Assembly (NCBI RefSeq): GCF_900091625.1
Contig: NZ_FMIC01000002.1
Span: 806,001 to 870,000 of the forward strand
From: Micromonospora peucetia
GTDB lineage: Bacteria; Actinomycetota; Actinomycetes; Mycobacteriales; Micromonosporaceae
Length of the DNA stretch: 64,000 nucleotides
Direction of reading: 5' to 3'
Shown: positions 54,537 through 63,233 of the stretch, in pieces
Numbering within the stretch: position 1 is the first letter of the stretch
Layout of the letters: each line of letters begins with the position of its first letter
Made by a program: the position numbers and the translations under genes
The notes under the pieces: model-generated
Told to the model about the DNA's origin: nothing
The model's input: only the letters and a program-made list of their open reading frames with translations
The model's database searches: none

Positions 54537-56378
54537 TCAGTCGGTGGTGGGGGCGGTCAGGCGCCAGGCGGCGTTGACCAGGCCGATGTGCGACAGCGCC
54601 TGCGGGGTGTTGCCGAGCTGCGCGCCGGTGCGCGGGTCGATCTGCTCGCTGAACAGGCCGACGTCGTTGGCGTGCCCGAGCAACCGCTCGAAGAGCGCCT
54701 CGGCCCGGTCCCGCTCGCCGGCCATCGCCAGGCACTCCACCAGCCAGAACGAGCAGGGCAGGAAGCCCGCCGGATCGGTGTTCCAGCGGCGGACGAGGCC
54801 GTCGGAGGCGCCCAGTTCGCGCTCCACCGCCTCGATGGTGGCGCGCATCCGCGGGTCGGTCGCCGGCAGGAACCCCACCAGCGGCAACAGCAGCACGGAG
54901 GCGTCCAGGTCCGCCGAGCCGAACGCCCCGGCGTACGCGCCCGTGCGCTCGTTCCAGCCCTCGCGCAGCACGGCGGCCCGGATCTCGTCGCGGATCGCCG
55001 CCCAGCGCCGGAGGTCGGCCCGGTCGCCGAGCCGGGGCGCGAGCGCCACCGCCCGGTCCAGCGCCACCCAGCAGAGCACCTTCGACGTGAGGTAGTGCCG
55101 GTCGGTGTCCCGGGTCTCCCAGATGCCCCGGTCGGGCAGGTGCCAGGTGGTGGCCACCTGTTCGACCAGGCCGAGCACCATCTCGCGCAACTCGGTGTCG
55201 AACGCCTCCCCGAGGTGCTCGCGCAGCCGCCAGACCGCCTGGATCACCTCGCCCGGCACGTCGAGCTGGCGCTGCCGCCACGCGTCGTTGCCGACCCGCA
55301 CCGGCAGGCTGCCGGCGTAGCCGCGCAGGTGGTGGCTCTCGTACTCGGAGACGTCCCGCTCGCCCTCCACGCCGAAGAGCACCGGCACGGGCTCGGGGCC
55401 GATCCGGCCGATCGAGCGGGCCGCCCAGGCGAAGAGGCGGGATGCCTCGGACGGGCAGGCGGCCACCCAGAGGGCGCGCAGGGTCATCGCGAAGTCCCGC
55501 AGCCACGAGTAGCGGTAGTCGTAGTTGCGGTCGCCGCCGATCCGTTCCGGCAGCGACGTGGTCAGGGCCGCGGCGACCGCGCCGCTGCGGGCGTACGTGA
55601 GGCCGGTGAGCACGCTCGCGCTGTGCCGTACCTGCTCCGGGTAGCGGCCGTCGTAGTGGTGCGACTCCCGGTACGCCTGCCAGGCCCGCACCGTCTCGGC
55701 GAGCGCGGTCACCGGGTCCAGCCGGGCCGGTGCCGTCCCGTACGCCTGCCCGTACGCCGCGTCGAAGCCGACCACCTGCCCGGCGGAGACCTCGAAGTCC
55801 TGCCGCACCCGGTCCCGGTCGACGTGCGGCGGGATCCCGCCGGTACGCAGGGCCAGCAGCACCGGACCGGCGGCGGCCAGCACCCCGCCGTCGGGCTGCT
55901 CGTGCAGGTACGGGGTGAGCAGGCCGTACTCCGGGCGGGGGCGGAAGTCGAGCGACATCCGCACCCGCCCGGTCAGTCCCTCCACGACTCGCAGCAGCAC
56001 CGCCGGGGAGTTCATCCCCAGTTGGTGGCCCCGGGCGCCGAACTCGGCGGCGAGCGCGTCGGTGACCGCGACGCTCCCCTCCGGGGTGTGGTGCACGGTA
56101 CGCAGCACCAGCGTGTCGGCCACGTACGCCCGCTCCACCCGGTGGCCGGGGAGCCCGGCGGCGATCGGCGCCAGCCGCCAGTGGCCGGCCTCCGGGTCGA
56201 GGAGGCGGCCGAAGACCGACGCGGAGTCGAACCGGTCCGGGCACCACCAGTCGATCGAGCCGTCCCGACCGACCAGGGCGCCGGACCGGCAGTCGGAGAG
56301 GAACCCGTAGTCGGAGATCGGCAACTGCTCCACCCGCTGCGGGTACCCCGTTCCACCCACGTCAGGCGGCGCCGGCAC
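54537..56378 (-). CDS. GH15 glycosidase (glucoamylase/trehalase-like)
   Basis: The 613-residue protein has an N-terminal beta-sandwich and a C-terminal (alpha/alpha)6 barrel of GH15. Motifs include ISDYGFLSDCRSGALV, GSIDWWCPDRFDS, YDYRYSWLRDF and LFSEQIDPRTG with a catalytic acid region. Actinobacterial relatives act on trehalose or on alpha-glucans. It is cytoplasmic (no signal peptide). The start is uncertain: GTG 56378 is used, but GTG 56333 (VEQLPISDYG) would give the usual family N-terminus. Confidence 0.88.
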   Translation of the reverse strand: MPAPPDVGGTGYPQRVEQLPISDYGFLSDCRSGALVGRDGSIDWWCPDRFDSASVFGRLLDPEAGHWRLAPIAAGLPGHRVERAYVADTLVLRTVHHTPEGSVAVTDALAAEFGARGHQLGMNSPAVLLRVVEGLTGRVRMSLDFRPRPEYGLLTPYLHEQPDGGVLAAAGPVLLALRTGGIPPHVDRDRVRQDFEVSAGQVVGFDAAYGQAYGTAPARLDPVTALAETVRAWQAYRESHHYDGRYPEQVRHSASVLTGLTYARSGAVAAALTTSLPERIGGDRNYDYRYSWLRDFAMTLRALWVAACPSEASRLFAWAARSIGRIGPEPVPVLFGVEGERDVSEYESHHLRGYAGSLPVRVGNDAWRQRQLDVPGEVIQAVWRLREHLGEAFDTELREMVLGLVEQVATTWHLPDRGIWETRDTDRHYLTSKVLCWVALDRAVALAPRLGDRADLRRWAAIRDEIRAAVLREGWNERTGAYAGAFGSADLDASVLLLPLVGFLPATDPRMRATIEAVERELGASDGLVRRWNTDPAGFLPCSFWLVECLAMAGERDRAEALFERLLGHANDVGLFSEQIDPRTGAQLGNTPQALSHIGLVNAAWRLTAPTTD

Positions 56379-56387
56379 ACGGGACGG

Positions 56388-56780
56388 TCAGGAGGTGGGC
56401 GGCTCGTCCTCGCCGGCGGCCTCCGCGGCGTCGGCCTCCTCCTTGGTCCGGTGCACCGCCTGGTCGGCGTGCTCCGGCGGGCCGTAGACCGTGTAGAGCA
56501 CCAGCGGGTTGGGGCCGGTGTTGACGAAGTTGTGCTTCGTGCCGGCCGGCACCACCACCAGGTCGCCCTGCACGACCTCGCGCTTCTCCCCCGCCACCCG
56601 GGCCTCGCCCGTGCCGCTGACGAAGGTCAGGATCTGGTCGATGCCCTCGTGGACCTCCTCGCCGATCTCGCCACCCGGCGGAATCGTCATGATCACCAGC
56701 TGGGTGTGCTCGCCGGTCCACAGCACCCGCCGGAAGTCCGGGCTCTTCTCGGCAACGGTCGCGATCGTGAAATGCTCCAT
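56388..56780 (-). CDS. Cupin-domain protein
   Basis: The 130-residue protein is a single cupin barrel. Metal-binding motif 1 is GEEVHEGIDQIL with Glu and His, and motif 2 is PAGTKHNFVNTG with its His. The C-terminal 25 residues are acidic and outside the fold. No substrate is evident. ATG 56780 is preceded by a weak site. It ends 9 nt before the GH15 start on the same strand. Confidence 0.85.
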   Translation of the reverse strand: MEHFTIATVAEKSPDFRRVLWTGEHTQLVIMTIPPGGEIGEEVHEGIDQILTFVSGTGEARVAGEKREVVQGDLVVVPAGTKHNFVNTGPNPLVLYTVYGPPEHADQAVHRTKEEADAAEAAGEDEPPTS

Positions 56781-57045
56781 GCCCACGCACATACCCGCTG
56801 CGGCCCGATGCCACGCCGGGACTCGCAGATGGTGGAATTCGCCACTCGTCCGGGGTTTCGATCCTCGCTGGACGGGGATCGAGTGAACAGCCGGCGCACG
56901 GTGGCCGGTCGAGCCAGGTCCCCGCTGACGTACCGCCGTACGGCTGCGGCGGTGGGAGACGGCCAGAGCGCGGCGACGTTCCGATCCCCAGGGTCCGAAC
57001 GGCGCCGTGCGCTCGTGTCCGGGCCCGCCGCCCGCGATGCGACGG

Positions 57046-57528
57046 TCAGTCGTCCTCGGCCGACACCGGCTCCAGTCCCACGCAGCGCACCTTGAGCTCG
57101 ACCTCGCCGGTCGGGCCGACGAAGGTGACCTCCACGTCGTCGTCCGGCCCCTGCTCCGCATCCGATACCCGGTAGCCCGGCGCGGGCGTCCAGGAGACCA
57201 GCCGCACCCCGCCCGGCCCGCACTCGGCGACCGCGCTGCCCCCCGTCGTGGCGAAGGCCCGACGTACGCCCGCCGGGGCCGTTCCGGTCGCTCCGGGCGA
57301 CGGCGGGCCCCCGGTCCCGGACTCCGCCGGCGACGCCGGCCCGCCGGCCCCCGGGACGGTGGGCGCGGGCGAGGCCAGGGCACGCTCGACCTCCTCCTGG
57401 CTGAGCACCCCGCCCGGCGTGCCGGCGATGCTCTCCCCCACCCACTCGATCGCGGCCACCCCGATCAGGGTGGCGACGGCGGCGGTGGCCAGCCACCCGA
57501 CGACGGCGAGGAACGAACGGCGGCGCAT
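57046..57528 (-). CDS. Membrane-anchored protein of unknown function
   Basis: The 160-residue product has one N-terminal membrane segment (about residues 7-28), a Pro/Gly/Ala-rich linker, and a small C-terminal domain with two cysteines (VAECGPGG and VRCVGLE) that may pair. GGGGG lies just before the ATG. It is divergent from the two-component system, so it could be regulated by it. I recognise no family. Confidence 0.65.
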   Translation of the reverse strand: MRRRSFLAVVGWLATAAVATLIGVAAIEWVGESIAGTPGGVLSQEEVERALASPAPTVPGAGGPASPAESGTGGPPSPGATGTAPAGVRRAFATTGGSAVAECGPGGVRLVSWTPAPGYRVSDAEQGPDDDVEVTFVGPTGEVELKVRCVGLEPVSAEDD

Positions 57529-57574
57529 CCCCCGAGTCTTCCCGATCCGGGGTTGGGACGAGCGTTGGACGAGG

Positions 57575-57591
57575 CTAAGGGAGGGTTAAGG
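57575..57591 (+). promoter_or_regulatory. Direct-repeat operator upstream of the response-regulator gene
   Basis: CTAAGG (57575) and TTAAGG (57586) are direct repeats 11 nt apart, the spacing used by OmpR/PhoB-family dimers. The site ends about 5 nt before the expected -35 region, where no good -35 exists, which fits autoactivation. A reversed copy lies at 59644. Confidence 0.6.
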
Positions 57592-57618
57592 TCCTCCGCC
57601 GAGGCGTCCCGGGGCGGC

Positions 57619-57624
57619 TAGCCT
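57619..57624 (+). promoter_or_regulatory. -10 element for a leaderless response-regulator transcript
   Basis: TAGCCT lies 7 nt before GTG 57632. No -35 match is found 17-18 nt upstream. Confidence 0.5.
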
Positions 57625-57631
57625 GCCAACT

Positions 57632-58324
57632 GTGGCCCGCCTGCTGCTCATCGAGGACGACCTGACGATCCGTACGCCGCTGCTGCGGGCACTGCGTGAA
57701 CGGGGGCACGCGGTGGCCGCCGCCTCCACGGCGATGACCGGCCTGCGCGACGCGCTGGACGACCGGCCCGACCTGGTGGTGCTGGACCTGGGACTGCCCG
57801 ACCTGGACGGCCGGGAGCTGCTGCGGATGCTCCGCGCGGTCAGTGCCGTGCCGGTCATCGTCGCCACCGCGCGCGACGACGACACCGAGATCGTCCGGGT
57901 GCTCGACGCCGGGGCGGACGACTACGTGGTGAAGCCGTTCACGGCCGCGCAACTCGACGCGCGGATCCGGGCGGTGCTGCGGCGCGGGGCGGGTTCCGCC
58001 CCGGACGATCCGGCGCTGGTGGTGGGCGGGCTGCGGGTCGACCCCCGGTCCCGGCAGGTCACCCTGGACGGCGAGCCCGTCGAGCTGACCCCGCGCGAGT
58101 TCGACCTGCTGCACCACCTCGCGGGCCGGCCCGGCCAGGTGGTCACCAAGCGGGAACTGCTCGCCGAGGTGTGGCGGGTCCCGTACGGCGGCGCGGACAA
58201 GACCGTGGACGTGCACCTGTCCTGGCTGCGCCGCAAGCTCGGGGAGAACGCGCAGGCGCCCCGATACCTGCACACCGTGCGGGGCGTCGGGGTCCGGCTC
58301 GAGGCGCCCGGGAGTGCCGGATGA
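57632..58324 (+). CDS. OmpR/PhoB-family response regulator
   Basis: The 230-residue protein has a receiver domain with acidic pocket IEDD and phosphorylation site Asp52 (VVLDLGLPDLDG), the Lys in VVKPF, and a C-terminal winged helix (LTPREFDLLHHLAG, DVHLSWLRRKLG, YLHTVRGVGVRL). It pairs with the histidine kinase encoded next (ATGA overlap). PhoP-like regulators of this kind often control PepSY-domain genes, such as the one at 59732. Confidence 0.95.
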   Translation: MARLLLIEDDLTIRTPLLRALRERGHAVAAASTAMTGLRDALDDRPDLVVLDLGLPDLDGRELLRMLRAVSAVPVIVATARDDDTEIVRVLDAGADDYVVKPFTAAQLDARIRAVLRRGAGSAPDDPALVVGGLRVDPRSRQVTLDGEPVELTPREFDLLHHLAGRPGQVVTKRELLAEVWRVPYGGADKTVDVHLSWLRRKLGENAQAPRYLHTVRGVGVRLEAPGSAG

Positions 58325-59595
58325 GGGCCCGGCTGGCCCTGCTGGTCGCCGCGGTCAGTGTGCTCACCCTGATCGCCTTCCTGGTGCCGCTGGCGTTGCT
58401 GGTGCGTACCGTCGCGGCGGACCGGGCCACCGTGCGGGCCACCGCCGACGCGCAGAGCCTCATCACCGTCGTCGGCACCGCCGACACCGCGACGATCCGG
58501 CTGACCGTGGAACAGCTGGCCACGGAGTCCGAGCGGCCGGTCTCGGTGTTCCTGCCCGACGGCACGGTGCTCGGTGCCCCCGCCCCGCGTACGGCCGCGG
58601 TGGCGTTGGCGGAGCGGGGGCAGAGCCTCACCGCCGAGTCCGGGCGGGGTCGGGAGGTGGTGATCGCCGTGCAGGGCCGCCCGGACGGCACGGGCGTGAT
58701 CCGGACGGTGGTCCCGCCGGCCGAGCTGACCGCCGGGGTGACCCGGTCCTGGCTGGCGCTGGCCCTGCTCGGCGTGCTGCTGGTGCTGATCGGGCTGGCC
58801 GTCGCCGACCGGCTGGCCCGTACCCTGGTCCGGCCGATCGGTGAGCTTTCCGCGGTGTCGCACCGGCTGGCCAACGCGGAGCTGGACGCGCGCGTCACGC
58901 CCGCCGGGCCGCCCGAGCTGCGTGAGGTGGCCGGTGCCCTCAACCATCTCGCCGGTCGCATCCAGGTGCTGCTGGTGCAGGAGCGTGAGGAGGTCGCCGA
59001 CCTCTCGCACCGCCTGCGCACCCCGCTGACCGCGCTGCGGCTGGAGGCCGAGTCGCTGCGCGACCCGCAGGACGCGACCCGGGTGACGGCGGCCGTGGAC
59101 GGGCTGGAGCGGGCGGTCACCGGCCTGATCCGGCAGGCCCGTTGGCGGGTGCCGACGGCCGGGGCGGCCAGCGCCGACGCGGTGGCCGTGGTGGCCGAGC
59201 GGGTGGCGTTCTGGTCGGTGCTGGCCGAGGACACCGGGCGGGCCGTGACGCTCGACCTGGCGCCGGGACCGCTGCCGGTGGGCGTGCCCGCCGATGAGCT
59301 GGCGGCGGCGGTGGACGCCCTGCTCGGCAACGTCTTCGCGCACACCCCGGACGGCACCGCGTTCGCCGTCCGGCTGGCGGCGGAGGCCGGCCGGGCGGCG
59401 CTGACCGTGGTGGACGAGGGGCCGGGGATGCCAGCCGGCACGATCGACCGGGGCGCGAGCACCGTCGGCTCGACCGGCCTGGGCCTGGACATCGCGCGCC
59501 GCGCCGCGCAGGCCAGCGGTGGCCGCCTCACCCTGCACGCCGCGCCCTGCGGGGGTGCGGAGGTACGCCTCGAACTCGGCCCACCCAGGTCCTGA
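58321..59595 (+). CDS. Sensor histidine kinase
   Basis: The 424-residue protein has two membrane segments (about 7-29 and 142-164) around a 110-residue extracytoplasmic sensor, a HAMP domain, an H-box DLSHRLRTPLTALR and an ATPase domain. The N-box reads ALLGNVFAHTP and the G-box VDEGPGMP, followed by STGLGLDIARR. The ATG overlaps the response-regulator stop. The signal is unknown; the Asp-rich PepSY neighbour suggests a cation or envelope cue (inference). Confidence 0.94.
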   Translation: MRARLALLVAAVSVLTLIAFLVPLALLVRTVAADRATVRATADAQSLITVVGTADTATIRLTVEQLATESERPVSVFLPDGTVLGAPAPRTAAVALAERGQSLTAESGRGREVVIAVQGRPDGTGVIRTVVPPAELTAGVTRSWLALALLGVLLVLIGLAVADRLARTLVRPIGELSAVSHRLANAELDARVTPAGPPELREVAGALNHLAGRIQVLLVQEREEVADLSHRLRTPLTALRLEAESLRDPQDATRVTAAVDGLERAVTGLIRQARWRVPTAGAASADAVAVVAERVAFWSVLAEDTGRAVTLDLAPGPLPVGVPADELAAAVDALLGNVFAHTPDGTAFAVRLAAEAGRAALTVVDEGPGMPAGTIDRGASTVGSTGLGLDIARRAAQASGGRLTLHAAPCGGAEVRLELGPPRS

Positions 59596-59643
59596 CGCCG
59601 TCCGCCCACCCCGGCCCTGTCCCCTGTCGCCGCGCGTCGCCGG

Positions 59644-59660
59644 GCTTAACCCGGCCTTAG
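59644..59660 (-). promoter_or_regulatory. Direct-repeat operator upstream of the PepSY gene
   Basis: On the minus strand CTAAGG (59660-59655) and TTAAGC (59649-59644) are 11 nt apart and 17 of 20 surrounding bases match the site at 57575. The orientation is reversed relative to the target gene. It is 72 nt upstream of the PepSY ATG. Confidence 0.55.
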
Positions 59661-59731
59661 CGTTAGGGCAGCGTGGCGCTATCCGGGCAGGCCTGATCCT
59701 GGGAACCAGAAACCGAGGAAGGGTGAACGAG

Positions 59732-60265
59732 ATGAAGCGCAAGTCCCTGATGCTGGCGTCGCTCGGAGGCGTGGCGGTGCTCGCCGTGACCGGGGCGACC
59801 TACGGCATCGCGGCGGCCGACAACAGCGCGGCCCGGCCGACCACCCTGGCCGCCACCACCGCCCCGACGACCCCAGGCACGCCGGCCACCCCGGGCGGCA
59901 CCGGGAGCAGCGCCCCGGCGACGGGCGGCGCCCCGACCACCGGCGGCACCCCGGCAGCACCCGGCACCCCTTCGGGCAGCGGCGCTCCGGCCACCGGCGG
60001 CGACGCGGTGAGCGAGCAGCGGGCCGGCGAGATCGCGTTGGCCCGGGCCGGCGGTGGCCAGATCGTCGAGGTCGAGCGCGAGAAGGAGGACGGCCGGGCG
60101 GTGTGGAGCGTCGAGATCGTGGCCGGGCAGACCGAGCACGAGATCGACGTCGACCGGGGCGACGGCACCGTGGTCAAGGCCGAGCAGGAGCCGGTCGACG
60201 ACGACGACGATGACGACGACGACCGCGATGACGACGACGATGACGACGACGGTGACGACGACTGA
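59732..60265 (+). CDS. Secreted PepSY-domain protein with poly-Asp tail
   Basis: The 177-residue protein has a signal peptide (about 1-28), a Thr/Pro/Gly/Ala-rich linker (about 30-88), one PepSY-like domain (SEQRAGEIALARAGGG to AEQEPV, about 92-150), and a C-terminal tail in which nearly every one of the last 25 residues is Asp. GGAAGGG precedes the ATG. The tail should be strongly cation-binding. The promoter region carries the response-regulator-type repeat, so this is the likely output of the two-component system. Confidence 0.8.
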   Translation: MKRKSLMLASLGGVAVLAVTGATYGIAAADNSAARPTTLAATTAPTTPGTPATPGGTGSSAPATGGAPTTGGTPAAPGTPSGSGAPATGGDAVSEQRAGEIALARAGGGQIVEVEREKEDGRAVWSVEIVAGQTEHEIDVDRGDGTVVKAEQEPVDDDDDDDDDRDDDDDDDDGDDD

Positions 60266-60377
60266 TCCGTCGCCGGTACCGCCGCCGTCCCGCCACGCGG
60301 GGCGGCGGCGACGTCGTTGCGGGCACAAGGCGGGCGGGATGGTCCGATCGGCCCTGTGACCGACACCGATGTCTGGC

Positions 60378-60383
60378 TACATT
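60378..60383 (+). promoter_or_regulatory. -10 element for a leaderless beta-family transcript
   Basis: TACATT lies 5 nt before the ATG at 60389. Confidence 0.4.
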
Positions 60384-60388
60384 GGGGT

Positions 60389-61498
60389 ATGGTGCCCGCC
60401 CATCGGGGCCGGGCGGCGGAACCGGTCTACCGCCCCATCCTCGCCAATCGGCGGGGTGAGCTGGAGGCGCTCGGTCATCTCGACGACGTCGTCATTCCCG
60501 TGCTCGCCCCGGTGCTTGAAGTGTCCATTCTGGACCAGTTCACTCTGGACATGCTCCGTCGGCTGCCCGGCGGGCTGCTCACCGCCGTCGACATCACCGG
60601 CCTGCCGGACGCGCCGGAGACCGAACTGGTCCGCTGGGGCGTACCGCTGGTGCCGGTTGTCGGGCTCGCGGAGAGCGACCGGCGCCTGGTGGCGCATGGC
60701 GCGGCGGCCCGGGCCCACGCCCAGCGGGCTGTCGTCCGGCTGCGGGTCGGCCACGACCGGCCCGGCCCGGACGCGGCCACCACGGCGGCGGAGCGGGTCT
60801 GGCGGCTCACCGGCCTGGTGCCCGAGCAGTGCGACCTGCTCCTCGACGCGGGCGACGTGTGCTGCCTGGCCGACGTACGGGTGGCCGAGCCCCGGGTGCG
60901 TCGGCTGCTGGAGTGGGCCCGCCGGCACGCCTGGTGCTCGGTGAGCGTGGCGGCGGGCGGGATGCCCCCGGCGGTGTCCGCCCTGCCCACCGACGAGCCG
61001 GTACGCCTCGACCGCTGGGACTGGCAGCTCTGGCAGCGGCTGGCCGACCTCGGCGTCGGCTACGGCGACTACGGCGTCGGCTCCGCCGTGCCCGACGCGG
61101 ACCGGTCGGGAGACCGGCTGCCCACCGTCCGCTACACCGCCGACAATGCCTGGTGGGTGTACCGCTGGTCGCGGCGGGGCGGGCGGGGCGACGACCGGTT
61201 CGCGGACCTGTGCCGCACCCTCGTCTCGGCGCCGCACTGGCCGGCCAGCGGTGCGGCCTTCTCGTGGGGTGACCACGAGATCCTGCGACGTGCCCGCGGG
61301 GGCGCCGGCGCGGGGTCCGCCAGCAACTGGGCGGCATGGAGCACCTCGCACCACCTGGCGCACGTGCTGGCCACGCTGCCCCACCCGGGACGGGAGTCCG
61401 GTGCGGGGCCGTGGCGATCCGGCCAGGCGCCGCCCGAGTGGGGTCGTCCCACCCGGGCGCACCGGAACCGGAACGGGGAGACCCGCCGGGCCGGCTGA
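60389..61498 (+). CDS. Beta-family protein (T4 beta-protein-like)
   Basis: The 369-residue protein begins VYRPILANRRGELEALGHL and alternates beta-strands and helices in a barrel-like pattern (LLTAVDITG, CDLLLDAGDV, HAWCSVSVAAGGMP), as in the beta family named after a phage T4 protein. Its C-terminal third has YTADNAWWVYRWSR and SWGDHEILRRARG. No function is established for the family. It stands alone between hairpins. Confidence 0.55.
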   Translation: MVPAHRGRAAEPVYRPILANRRGELEALGHLDDVVIPVLAPVLEVSILDQFTLDMLRRLPGGLLTAVDITGLPDAPETELVRWGVPLVPVVGLAESDRRLVAHGAAARAHAQRAVVRLRVGHDRPGPDAATTAAERVWRLTGLVPEQCDLLLDAGDVCCLADVRVAEPRVRRLLEWARRHAWCSVSVAAGGMPPAVSALPTDEPVRLDRWDWQLWQRLADLGVGYGDYGVGSAVPDADRSGDRLPTVRYTADNAWWVYRWSRRGGRGDDRFADLCRTLVSAPHWPASGAAFSWGDHEILRRARGGAGAGSASNWAAWSTSHHLAHVLATLPHPGRESGAGPWRSGQAPPEWGRPTRAHRNRNGETRRAG

Positions 61499-61514
61499 GT
61501 ACCGGCCCGGCGGG
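61482..61514. terminator. Terminator hairpin overlapping the stop codon
   Basis: CCCGCCGGGCCGG pairs with its complement at 61502-61514 (13 bp, 7-nt loop). The loop contains the stop codon of the beta-family gene. It serves the convergent pair. Confidence 0.75.
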
Positions 61515-61541
61515 CGGCGGTCAGGTGGCGGCGCCCCGCCG

Positions 61542-61823
61542 TCACTCCTTCTCGGTGAACCCGAACTGCACGACGCCCTCGTCGTCGACGCTCGCGTCCA
61601 CCGACGCGCCACCGAGCAGGTCGGCGGCGTCGGGGTCCAGGAAGATGCGGGCACCCTCGGTGTCGACCACATGGTCACCCTCGACCGGTTCGGCGACCAG
61701 TTCGACGGTGAGCGAGCCCCCGTCGGTGTCGGCGGCGATCCGTACTCCGCCGTCCTCGGCGACGTCCTGCTGGTTGGCGAGGTCTCGGATCACCAGCACG
61801 GCGTTGTCGGTCATGGTGAGCAT
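61542..61823 (-). CDS. Cysteine-free IscA/HesB-like protein
   Basis: The 93-residue acidic protein has the overall IscA/HesB pattern (ADLLGG and DPDAADLL near the C-terminal half, preceded by beta-strands IRIAAD and LTVELV) but contains no cysteine, whereas true A-type iron-sulfur carriers need three. It cannot bind a cluster in the usual way. GAGGAG lies 8 nt before ATG 61823. Family membership is inferred from pattern only. Confidence 0.6.
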   Translation of the reverse strand: MLTMTDNAVLVIRDLANQQDVAEDGGVRIAADTDGGSLTVELVAEPVEGDHVVDTEGARIFLDPDAADLLGGASVDASVDDEGVVQFGFTEKE

Positions 61824-62004
61824 GGCGGAACTCCTCGTGGATTCTCGGATTCGCGGTGCGGGACCGGGGATCGGCCCGCTGACGAGCACACGTGGGAGGC
61901 GATGGAAGGGCGACACGCACATCGCCGTCGCGCTTCGGGGCAGCTGAGGGCCCCTCCACGACCTACGTTGCCCCCTGTCGGGGGATCCGTCAAATAGAGC
62001 GTGG

Positions 62005-63078
62005 TCAGTGCACGGCGGTGGTCGGAGCGAGCCGGGCCCGGATGTCGCGTACTGCCGCGCGGCTCGCCCGGTTGGCGCCTATCGTGCTCGCCGACGGGCC
62101 GTACCCGATCAGGTGAACCCGCTCGTCGGCCACCACCCGGGTGCCGTCCATCGTGATACCGCCGCCCGGCGCGCGCAGTCGCAGCGGCGCGAGATGGTCC
62201 AGCGCGGCCCGGAAGCCGGTGCACCAGAGAATCACGTCCGCGGGCACGAACCGCCCGTCGTCCCAGGCCACCCCGTCGGGCGTGATCCGGTCGAAGACGG
62301 GTAACCGGTCCAACACGCCGCGCTCGCGCAGTCGACGCAGTTCCGGCGTGAGCGGCAGCCCGGTCACCCCGACCACGCTGGCCGGCGGCCGGCCCGCGCG
62401 TACCGCCGCGTCGACCAGGGCCACCGCCGCACGCCCCCGCTCGGGGGTGAACTCCTTGTCGCGGAAGTCGGGCGGGCGCCGGGTCACCCAGGTGGTGCCG
62501 GCGGCGACAGTCGACACCTCGGCGAGCAGTTGGACGGCCGACGTCCCGCCGCCGACCACCACGACCCGCCGGCCGGCGAACCCGGCCGGCCCCCGGTAGT
62601 CGGCCGTGTGCAACTGCCGACCCCGGAAGGTCGACCGGCCGGGGTAGTGCGGCCAGAACGGCCGGGTCCAGGTGCCGGTGGCGTTGACCAGGGCGCGCGC
62701 GGTCCAGGAACCCTGGTCGGTGTGCACGGCCAGCCGGCCGTCGGGCCGGTCGCGCACCTCGCGGACCCGCACGGGACGTCGCACCGGCAGGTCGAACTCG
62801 CGCTCGTACGCGGCGAAGTAGGCGCTGACCACCTCGGCCGCCGGCCGGTCGGGTCGGGCCGCCGGAAGGGGCAGGCCGGGCAGGTCGTGGAAGCCGTGCA
62901 CCCGGTCGAGTCGCAGCGTGGGCCAGCGGTGCCGCCACGCCCCGCCCGGCCCGTCGCCGCCGTCGAGGATCACGAAGCCGTCCCCGGGGGCGAACCCGAC
63001 CCGGCGCAGGTGGTGACCGGCGGAGAGGCCGGCCTGCCCGGCCCCGATCACCAGTACGTCGACGGAGCGCTCGTCCAT
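62005..63078 (-). CDS. Flavin-containing monooxygenase-like oxidoreductase
   Basis: The 357-residue protein has two dinucleotide-binding motifs, GAGQAGLSAG for FAD near residue 11 and VVGGGTSAVQLLAE for NADPH, with a FMO/Baeyer-Villiger-like GxWxxR segment (PGGAWRHRWPTLRLD) and a CTGFRA motif near the C-terminus. The substrate is unknown. ATG 63078 (MDERSVDVLVIG) is the natural start. It is divergent from the PBP4 gene. Confidence 0.88.
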   Translation of the reverse strand: MDERSVDVLVIGAGQAGLSAGHHLRRVGFAPGDGFVILDGGDGPGGAWRHRWPTLRLDRVHGFHDLPGLPLPAARPDRPAAEVVSAYFAAYEREFDLPVRRPVRVREVRDRPDGRLAVHTDQGSWTARALVNATGTWTRPFWPHYPGRSTFRGRQLHTADYRGPAGFAGRRVVVVGGGTSAVQLLAEVSTVAAGTTWVTRRPPDFRDKEFTPERGRAAVALVDAAVRAGRPPASVVGVTGLPLTPELRRLRERGVLDRLPVFDRITPDGVAWDDGRFVPADVILWCTGFRAALDHLAPLRLRAPGGGITMDGTRVVADERVHLIGYGPSASTIGANRASRAAVRDIRARLAPTTAVH

Positions 63079-63233
63079 ACCGGGTACAACACCGGCGGAC
63101 CCGTCCGGCTGCCCGCCGGGGAACGTCTCGTCGCTCACAGCCCGCCGCGTGGAGGTACTACCGACCACGCGCCGGAAATTTTCTTTCCCTCGCCGGTCTT
63201 TTCTGGCAGATACCTGCATGGCAGCATCACCGC

